A DNA stretch of 64,000 bases from Dillenia suffruticosa. Its lineage: Eukaryota > Streptophyta > Magnoliopsida > Dilleniales > Dilleniaceae. Of the stretch, positions 56,287 to 64,000 are shown in pieces. Location of the stretch: NCBI GenBank assembly GCA_033439265.1, contig JAVTVX010000027.1, forward strand, positions 13,159,001-13,223,000, given 5' to 3'. The notes beneath the pieces were generated by a model. That model did no database searches and was not told the origin of the DNA. It worked only from the letters and a program-made list of their open reading frames with translations. A program made the position numbers and the translations under genes. Position 1 is the first letter of the stretch. The number at the start of each line of letters is the position of its first letter.

Positions 56287-56816
56287 TGTTAAGGACCTTA
56301 GCTAGAACCTTAATTTTCGAGATTTTAGTGGAATTTAGTAGTTGTAGTGCCATACTTTTGACAATGAGTGCAGGAGGTAATCCTTCTACAAAGTCTTTTG
56401 CATAATCTGCAGAAGATTAAAGGAGAGAAGATGGATAGGATGATGAAGAAGATAGAGGGTAGAGAGAAGGAAAGAGTAGGAGAAAGAAAGAAAGAGAGAA
56501 AGGGAGAGAGAGCAGATAGGAGAGCAAGAGAGAAGGTGAATTGACTTCCAAATTCTTGTTTCTCGCATCTATTTACATTGTTGAACTGAAGCCAAAGTAG
56601 TTCTAACTTCTTCAACTAACTAATTGACATTTGGACATTAGTTTGTTATCCAAACTAACATACATTGGTCTTCCGTATTCCTTCTACTGACAGCCTTTTG
56701 GACACTTCCTAACTGATATCCTAACTTGCTATAACAGCTTGACAATCCTATAATAGCTTGACAATCCTCTGCAGCTAGATTATCTCGACTCTAGTCATCT
56801 CTCTTAAGCTGTTACA
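56287..56816 (-). repeat. gypsy-2 5' LTR
   Basis: 530 bp. Compared with the left LTR it carries a tandem duplication of an AGCTTGACAATCCT unit at about 56736-56770 and lacks a short repeat around TTTCTCATTTAGG. Confidence 0.9.
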
Positions 56817-56821
56817 AAATC

Positions 56822-58174
56822 ATACACCATCGCTAGAGGCCAAGGGCCAACCATGGTATTGGTAGCCAAGGAGGCATGAATAAGGGAGTTGAAACCCCAA
56901 CTTCTCCTCCGACTAGGGCTGATTTGGCAGCCCATGTCGCTGCTGAGTCAACATGTGAATTTTTTTATTAGAAAAATGTTAAAATTTCTTTAAAAAAAAA
57001 AATTGAGATTTTTCCCCAAAATGTAGTAAATGTTGGCCTTTTCGAAACCTAACCACAAAGTCAACTTGAATGGAAATAAAATTTATGAGATTTGGTTAGT
57101 GAAATTTATGAGATTATTTCATCTCATTTATTAATTATACTTTTACCAAAAATTTGACAAATTTAGATTGGCAATTTTTTTAAATTGTTTTTTATTTGTT
57201 AAATCAACTATTTTTTTTCCTAAATTATCTCTTGAATTTGTTTAGTTTTTCATCCTTTTGTAAAAAATAAAAAAGTGTAAAATATTAAAATTGACATGTT
57301 TTTGGTCGCTCTCCTTTTTTTAACCATGGGAAGCGAACAATAGTTATTTTCCATGCCATGTACCTTACTGGACTCTCTTTCCTCTCTCTCTCTCTCTAAC
57401 TTATAGAATGAAATCAAAACATATACATAATTTTTAGATTGTCAATAAAAATCAAGGATTGCACTTGGTTTGGAAGTTTACCCTCCCCTTCCTTTTTGTC
57501 CCTTTTTTTTTTATATATTTTCCTTTCTATTTTCAATTTTTTTCAAAATAATTCTTTATGTAGCCACTCTACTTCTAACTATATATATGATAAAGTATGA
57601 CCAACCTACTATAGAGTAAATATAACTAAAAATGTTTTTAAAAGTTAATTTAGTTTTAATTAAACTTAAATAAATAATAAATAAATAATTTTATGTCAAA
57701 TCTTAGCTATTATATATACTTTACATATAAAATTAAAATATCGTAATATTAAATTTTTTCATTTTTTTTTTAAAAAAAAAGAAGCTCAATTAAAGTTGAG
57801 TTAACAACCATGTAGGCTACTAAGCCCTGGCGTTGTGGCTCAGTAGCCCACTCAAATTGTTAACTCAACCCTAAGTAAGGCAACAATTGGAGCTTAAAAC
57901 CCCGAATTTGCCTTCTCGCCTCTATGGCTACTAGTTGTCATGGCCACTATATTGCAGTCTGGCAGCATTTGGCCTCCTGGTGATGACAACCAATTTTACC
58001 GCTGTTAGGTTCGCCTCTCTATGCTGGGTAGAGAAAGGCTATCTACCACAAGCAACACTCGTGATTGAGCCTTTCTCTTACTAAGGAAAGATGTAGCCAT
58101 AGCTTTGGCCATCAACATGACAAAAAACGTAGCGGCGCTCCATCAAATAGTATGGGCTAATCTCCTAGAAGTAT
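56822..58174. other. gap between gypsy-2 and gypsy-3
   Basis: AT-rich, with long A and T runs, and no gene recognised. It contains a foldback at 57782-57895. Confidence 0.5.
57782..57895. repeat. Nested foldback (inverted repeat)
   Basis: Three nested pairs of arms. The outer pair is AAGCTCAATT and CAATTGGAGCTT. The middle pair is GTTGAGTTAACAA (57795-57807) and TTGTTAACTCAAC (57857-57869), a perfect 13-bp match. The inner pair is GGCTACTAAGCC (57815-57826) and GGCTCAGTAGCC (57837-57848), 11 of 12. The whole can fold into one hairpin of about 114 nt. It could be a small foldback transposon remnant or a transcribed hairpin; no evidence decides this. Confidence 0.7.
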
Positions 58175-58179
58175 AGAGT

Positions 58180-58556
58180 TGATGTGGATCTAGCATGAAC
58201 AACCCCAAATATGGCATGCTAATATGAGTGTCGACCAACAAGGGTGCTTTTGTCTTTCCTTATTTCTTTTTCTTTTCTTTTTCTTTTTGTTTTCCACTGT
58301 TAAAATCCATTAAGCTGTGTAAGTTAGAATTCGTTACAACCAATTCGGTTATGGGATAACATGAGAAGATTCTCCAAAACGAATTGGCTCTTGTATTTAC
58401 TCTATCTTCATGACTTAATGGAAGGCAGACATTTCTTATCACAATTGACCTTGAGTCTCTGCTTACCACTATCCTCTAGTTTCGTCTGTACTCTGATCAC
58501 CATAGCTCCACTGAATAAAAGCCAAGGCCGAGGCCGACCTCGCATAGATCCTACCA
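58180..58556 (+). repeat. gypsy-3 5' LTR
   Basis: 377 bp, paired with 62864-63240. Contains a T/C-rich stretch near 58250-58295 and AATAAA near 58514. Confidence 0.9.
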
Positions 58557-58559
58557 TTT

Positions 58560-58570
58560 TGGTATCAGAG
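58560..58570 (+). other. gypsy-3 primer-binding site (tRNA-iMet-like)
   Basis: TGGTATCAGAG, three bases after the LTR. The twelfth base is A instead of C, a small departure from the other elements. Confidence 0.85.
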
Positions 58571-58579
58571 ATAGTACTA

Positions 58580-59440
58580 ATGGCTGATGATCTATGGGTA
58601 CAACACCTGAACAACAAGTTGAGACTTTGAGCAGTGGTCAGGAGAAAATGTTGAAACAGATGACCGAGATGTTCCAACTATTCAAGGAAGGAAAGGATCT
58701 TCCACCAACACTAGGGAGGATACTCAAAAGAGATCTTCCTCACAAACCTCATCGGGGTCGATCACATCCAAGTTTGCGAAGCTTGATTTCCCTCATTTTG
58801 ATGGCTCAGAAGACCCCACTGGGCATCCCAAGCAAAGCAGTTCTTCAATTTTCAAGGACCCCAATCAGAGGACCAAGTAAGATTGGGTGCTTTCCATCTG
58901 GAGGGTGATGCTCAAGTATGGTTTCAGAGAAGAGAAATGCCCAATATAGCTTCAGTTGGGAAGAGTTCAAGTCTGAGTTAGTAGACCGATTCGAAGACAT
59001 GACGCAAGTGGATGCTTTTGGGTATTTGAGCAAGTTTAAGCAGACGGGTACGGTTAGGGAGTTCCAAACCCAATTTGAGAGATTGTTGGGGGGAATCGGG
59101 CATTTCACGGATGATCAAGAGGCTTCACTATTCGTAAGTGGACTCAAGGACCGCATACGGGCTAATGTGAAGGCCTAGTGGCCCAAGACATTACCACTTG
59201 CATTTGGTTTAGCCCAAATCTATGAGGAGAAACACACAAAGATGGGAATCGATGGCAAAAGGGTTCTAGGGCTCAAAAGGAACACCCACAACAACATCTC
59301 CTCTTCTTCTAAAGGGCAGTCGGGAAACAAGACAACCACCGTGCGATCATTCACTCCGGCGGAACTCTAACAGCGGCGAGAGCAGAGGCTCTATTATCAT
59401 GCGATGAGTGGTATCCCCGACAGCAATGCAAAAAACTATT
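58580..59440 (+). pseudogene. gypsy-3 gag remnant
   Basis: ATG 58580 soon meets a stop; an overlapping frame from 58594 continues (QQVETLSSGQEKMLKQMTEM). After a further shift, 58918-59178 shows the Retrotrans_gag core (SWEEFKSELVDRFEDMTQ, YLSKFKQTGTVREFQTQFE, FVSGLKDRIRANVKA). A stop at 59176 and an unclear knuckle region follow. Particle protein, non-functional here. Confidence 0.82.
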
Positions 59441-59450
59441 CCTAATTGAA

Positions 59451-62400
59451 ATGGAGGATGAAGAAGGTGTGCTCAAAACTTCATCTGAGGATGATGAAAG
59501 TTTAGAGGCTTGGGAAATTTCGATTCATGCTCTTATGGAGGTGTTTACACCACAAACTATGAGAATAACCAGGCGCTTGGGGAAAGTTTCTTTGATAGTC
59601 TTGGTGGGCTCAGAGTCTACTTATAATTTCATTAGTGAAGAAATAGTGGAGGCGGCAGGGCTCAAGGTCGAAGCCGGTGCTCAACTCAAAGTCGTCGTGG
59701 CCAATGGGGAGTTAACTAGCACTGAGTTTTGTAGAGAGGTAACTATTTTACTGCAAAATACTCCAATTACAATTGATTTCTTTGTAATTAAATTGGAAGG
59801 ATGTGATGTTGTACTGGGGATTCAATGGTTACGAACATTGGGTCCAACACTCTGGAATTTTGGAAAAATGAAGATGAGGTTTCAGTGTAAGGGAGTCACG
59901 GTTGAACTAAATGGAACGGTGGGGGTAAAACCAAGGTCAATTAGGGAGAAGGCTCTAGCCAAAGCCTTAGAACAAAATAAAGGGACGGGGGACCCTACTG
60001 CACATTCGGGCGTCGAAAAATGAGAACGAACATGGAGGCAGTTGGGCAGTGTAGGAAGGTGAATTTCTTAAGTATTTCAGGACAAGTTAGGTCTACCTCT
60101 AAGCACAGGATGGGACCATCGAATCACCTTACAACCAGGGAGTGAACCCATTTGCCTAAAACCCTATAGATACCCACATTTCCAAAAAAAAAAAAAAAGA
60201 TCGAGAGGCTGGTTGAAGAGATGATTCAGGAGGGGATTGTCCAAAGTAGTCGAAGCTCATACTCATCCCCTGTGTTGCTGGTGAAAAGGTGTGATGGATC
60301 CTGGCATTTCTGCATGGATTATACAGCTCTGAACCAATAAACTTTGAAGGATAAATATCCAATTCCAATGATTGAAGAGCTACTGGATGAGCTACATGAT
60401 GCCCAAGATTTCACCAAATGGATTTAAAGTCTGGCTATCATCAGATTCAGATGGATGCTAGGGATATGGAGAAGACTGCTTTCCACACTCATCATGAATA
60501 TTTCGAGTTCTTCGTGATGCTATTCGGACTTTCCAATGCTTTAGCGACATTCTAGAGCTTAATGAATGATATTTTCAGACCCTACTTAAGGAAATTCATC
60601 CTAGTTTTCTTCAATGATATATTAATGTACAACAAGTGTTGGGACGATCGCATTCTTCATTTGAGACTCACCTTGACCATTTTAAGATATCATAGTCTAA
60701 TGGTTAAAAGAGAAAAATGTGTTTTGAGGCTAAAGGAGGTGAAATATTTGGGGCATATAATCAGTGCAGGCAGTGTGCATACTAATCCATCCAAAATAGA
60801 GGTTATGAAGGAATGGCCGAAGCAAAAAAATCTAAAGGAGCTACGAGGGTTCTTGGGGTTAACTAGTTACTACCGATGTTTCATAGCCCACTATGGATCA
60901 ATAGCTAGACCATTGACCGATCTCTTGAAAAAAAGGAACTTCAATTGGGGAGAGGCAGCCCAGGAAGCCTTCAAGGAACTAAAGAATTTGATGGTTATAG
61001 CACCTGTGATTGCATTGCTGAACTTCGATCAAGAATTTATTGTTAAATGCGATGCATCAGGTGAAAGCATTGGTGCAGTCCTTATGCAAGCAAGATGACC
61101 AATTGTCTATTTCAGTTCAACTCTCAAGGGAAAGAACCTCTTACTGTCTACGTATAACAAGGAGTTGCTCGCGTTAGTTCTTGCTATCAAATATTGGTGA
61201 CCATATCTATTGGGGAGGAGATTTGTAGTAAGAATAGATCATCGTAATCTGAAATACCTATGGGAACAGCACATAACCACGGATGCATAGCAGAAATGGT
61301 TGATCAAATTGACGGGGTATGACTTCATAATTGAATACAAACAAGGGTACTCAAACGCAGCAACTAATACTCTCTCCCGGGTATCGTAAAAAGGGACGTT
61401 AGCTACCATTTCCTTTCCTAAGCCTCTTTGGTGGCAACCAATTCAAGATGAAAATAAGCAACACCCTAAACTCCTAAGACTGTATTAATTGGTACAAGAT
61501 GGAAAAGCCATACGGCCGTAGGGAATTAAGTAGGGAGTCTTGTTCTTCAAGAATAAAATTTACCTTCCGAAGGATTCCTCCCTCATACCCACTCTAATTC
61601 AAGAATTCCATGGTCTAGGTCACGAGAGGTTCCTCAAATCAATCCATAGAAAGAGGGCAGTCTTCTATTGGAAGTCCATGAAAGAGATGATGAAACAATT
61701 CATTCAAGAATATGACATTTGTCAATGGAACAAGATGGACCAGAGGAAGCCTCGTGGATTGCTTTAGCCCCTACCAATTCTGAAACGTATTTGGTCTAAT
61801 ATTTCAATGGACCTTGAGGAAGGATTGTCGAAATCAATGGGAAAGTTGGTAATTTTGGTCGTCGTAGATCGATTAAGTAAGTATGCATATTTCATTTCCC
61901 TTATTCATCCCTATACTATAGTGACCATTGCAGAAATTTTCTTTGAAAACATTTTTAAGTTGCATGAGATGCCAGAGTCCATTGCTAATGATCGAGATGC
62001 AGCTTTTACTAGCCGATTTTGGAAGGAATTGTTTCGCTTGCAAGGCACAAATTTCAATTTCAATTCCAATTCCTCATTCATCTTCAAACGGATGGACAAA
62101 CGGAGGTAGTAAATAGAATGGTGGAAGTATATTTAAGATGCTTTATAAGTGAACAACCCAAGAATTAGGTGCATTGGCTACCATGGGTAGAGTATTGCTA
62201 CAACACGGAACATATTCTACAACCAAGATAACCCCATTTGAAGTAGTTTATGGAAGACCTCCACCTAATCTTTTCTCATATGTTCGTGGCACTGCCCGCA
62301 TGCAGGTGGTTGAAAATGCATTGCTAGCGTGAGATCATTTGCTGACAATTCTAAAGAAAAACTTACAGATGGCAGTAGAGAAAATGAAGATTTACTATGA

Positions 62401-62840
62401 CAAAAAGCATGAAGACCGTGAGTTTAAGGTAGGTGACAGTGTTTACTTAAGATTGCAACCATACAAACAAATTTCTATGGCAAACAAAGTTCCTAGAAGC
62501 TAGCTCCTAGTTTTTTTTTTTTTTGACCTTTTTTGATTATAGAGCATATTGGCAAGCTTACATACAAGTTACAACTTCCAAATGGCATCAAGATTTATCT
62601 GGTCTTCCATGTAACTCTACTCAAGAAGCATGTGGGAGCAGTTGTTCAAGCTAAGCCTTACCTACCAGATTGGGGACCCTTGCTGCCTGAAGAACCAAAA
62701 AAAAATTCTTGGTCAGAGAACTAAAGATAACAATGTTGAGGCCTTAGTGCAATGGAAAGACAAGCCAAAAAAGGATGTCACATGAGAAATGGAAGAAGAG
62801 TTTGTGAAGAAATACCTACTTTCCCATCCTTGAGGACAAG
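59451..62840 (+). pseudogene. gypsy-3 pol remnant (PR, RT, RH, IN, chromodomain-like tail)
   Basis: The protease region 59451-60023 has VLVGSESTYNFI where the family has D-S/T-G, so the catalytic aspartate is gone. RT lies at about 60200-60990. DLKSGYHQIQMDARDMEKTAF is present but the catalytic motif reads FFNDI near 60610, with the first aspartate changed to asparagine. RNase H starts with VKCDASGESIGAVLMQ near 61050. Integrase zinc region EFHGLGHERFLKSIHRKRAVFYW...CQWNKMDQRKP spans 61590-61750, and the core 61800-62090 carries MPESIANDRDAAFTSRFWKELF. The tail 62533-62830 has VFHVTLLKKH and a chromodomain-like ALVQWKDKP in shifted frames. Many stops; a T run at 62511-62524 interrupts the tail. 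Confidence 0.87.
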
Positions 62841-62848
62841 GATGTTAT

Positions 62849-62863
62849 TGGGAAGGGAGGAGA
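62849..62863 (+). other. gypsy-3 polypurine tract
   Basis: TTGGGAAGGGAGGAGA lies immediately before the 3' LTR. Confidence 0.85.
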
Positions 62864-63240
62864 TGATGTGGATTTAGCATGAACAACCCCAAATATGGCC
62901 TGCTAGTATGAGTGTCGACCAACAAGGGTGCTTTTGTCTTTCCTTATTTCTTCTTCTTTTCTTTTTCTTTTTATTTTCTACTGTTAAAATCCATTAAGCT
63001 ATGTAAGTTGGAATTCATTACAACCAATTCGGTTGTGGGGGAACATAAGAAGATTCTCCAAAATGAATTGGCTCTTGTAGTTACTCTATCTTCATGACTC
63101 AATGGAAGGCAGACATTTCTTATCAAAATTGACCTTGAGTCTTTGCTTACTGCTATCCTCTAGTTTCTTCTGCACTCTGATCACCATAGCTTGACCAAAT
63201 AAAAGCCAAGGCCGAGGCTGACCTCGTATAGATCCTACCA
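62864..63240 (+). repeat. gypsy-3 3' LTR
   Basis: 377 bp, paired with 58180-58556 and followed by CGAGT. Confidence 0.9.
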
Positions 63241-63245
63241 CGAGT

Positions 63246-64000
63246 CACGTCGTTTGACGGTGAGACCATAGGGCCTCGATTCCCACCTCACACCACTAAT
63301 GTCGGAGAGAAAGAGAAAGATGTACAGAGAGAGGTTGAAGAGATTGAAAGAGGGGGAATTCAAAGAGAAAGAGTCTCCAGTGGGAATGGAAGAATGGAGA
63401 GAGTTAACGGCGAGGGAACTTTTTTCTTGTTCTAAACAACTAAAATTTTTATTATTTATTATTTTTTATTTTTTGAACATTAAAACAAATGATTCCCGGA
63501 TGAAAGGGTAATAATTTATACATTTTTATAGTTGAAGAGAGATTTTATAATTTTTGAAATTTAAGGGCTTTTGTATTTTACCTATAGCTTATAGGGCATT
63601 TTTACATTTTTTTCCGAAATCAAAGCTATTATATTCATATATTATTTGCATTTTTTAAAATAAATCTTCTCTTTTTGTTTCTAAATCTATTTCCTAATAT
63701 TAGGGTGTAGGGGTGTTATACTATACAACAATTTATTAGCTATCTCACTATTAAGTAAATCAGTGTACCATGAGAAAACAAAATACATTAAAAAAGATCT
63801 TCACTTGATGAGTATGATTGACATACATGTTATCTTGAGGGGGATGTTATGACATAGTCTAGCTTATAACAAGCATGGTTACTAAGTTGGTTGAATAGAT
63901 TGTTTACTTAATTAGGGAGTCAAATGTTGAGAATCATAAGAGCAATTAACTCAAAATCATTGAGAATATCTAGTTCAAGGGTCCAATCCAATCTCAAACC
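63246..64000. other. right-hand flank
   Basis: AT-rich DNA with no recognised gene. A short charged frame at 63299-63511 is purine-biased low complexity and not convincing as a gene. Confidence 0.5.

Larger units (their letters stand above)
46145..56816 (-). mobile_element. gypsy-2: degenerate Ty3/gypsy element, split by copia-3
   Basis: Minus-strand element. The 3' LTR lies on the left (46145-46685) and the 5' LTR on the right (56287-56816). Flanks GAATC (46140-46144) and AAATC (56817-56821) differ by one base and are the likely target duplication. A tRNA-Met primer site and purine tract are present. The sequence outside copia-3 is about 5.6 kb. The pol tail closely resembles that of gypsy-1, so they belong to the same broad lineage although their LTRs differ. 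The LTRs differ by indels as well as substitutions, so the element is not young. Confidence 0.9.
58180..63240 (+). mobile_element. gypsy-3: degenerate Ty3/gypsy element
   Basis: 5061 bp with two 377-bp LTRs beginning TGATGTGGAT and ending CCTACCA. Flanks AGAGT (58175-58179) and CGAGT (63241-63245) match at four of five bases and are the likely target duplication. By eye the LTRs differ at about 30 positions, the largest LTR divergence I counted here. Gag-pol is broken in many places, and both protease and RT active sites are altered. LTR and primer differ from gypsy-1 and gypsy-2. Confidence 0.9.

Noticed and set aside
63299-63511. Charged frame starting MSERKRKMYRERLKR
   Set aside because: Purine-rich low complexity outside any element, no domain, turns into AT-rich sequence within the frame.

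Overview
This window is nuclear DNA of a flowering plant, most likely a eudicot. The evidence is the mix of repeats: Ty1/copia and Ty3/gypsy LTR retrotransposons primed by initiator tRNA-Met (TGGTATCAGAG after each 5' LTR), a plant L1-type LINE, a tRNA-derived SINE, a hAT-like non-autonomous element and a large endogenous caulimovirid (plant pararetrovirus). I cannot name the species. No intact host gene was found; the only host-gene trace is a decayed set of coiled-coil exons at about 28.4-30.0 kb. No CRISPR array, rRNA or functional tRNA gene was seen.

Layout. 1-1.1 kb: LINE ORF1 fragment on the minus strand. 1.7 kb: SINE, minus strand. 2066-7108: copia-1, degenerate, LTRs 256 bp, target duplication CAACT. 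7881-14835: copia-2, pol nearly collinear but broken by nonsense codons, with an extremely CpG-rich leader and a truncated 3' LTR, target duplication CACTT. 16751-26904: L1 LINE with an 11-bp target duplication, split by gypsy-1 (21638-26761). 27061-27846: hAT-like element. 28463-30009: host-gene pseudogene, minus strand. About 30.1-45.7 kb: rearranged endogenous caulimovirid in at least five segments of alternating orientation; the first is close to one genome unit. 46145-56816: gypsy-2 on the minus strand, split by copia-3 (50618-55655). 58180-63240: gypsy-3, degenerate. The gaps between elements are AT-rich and without recognisable genes.

The standout is copia-3. Its two 456-bp LTRs look identical by eye, its target duplication AACTC is perfect, and it carries one uninterrupted 1398-codon gag-pol frame with every expected catalytic motif. 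It looks very young and possibly still mobile. Every other element has stop codons, frameshifts or lost catalytic residues. The nesting gives a relative order: LINE before gypsy-1, gypsy-2 before copia-3.

The second main point is the caulimovirid locus. It holds inverted and direct partial copies, microhomology at one junction, two copies of a promoter-bearing intergenic region and a short downstream ORF retained in more than one copy. All its reading frames are broken. Coordinates of degenerate domains are approximate, divergence statements are by-eye counts, and functions rest on family motifs read from the translations.
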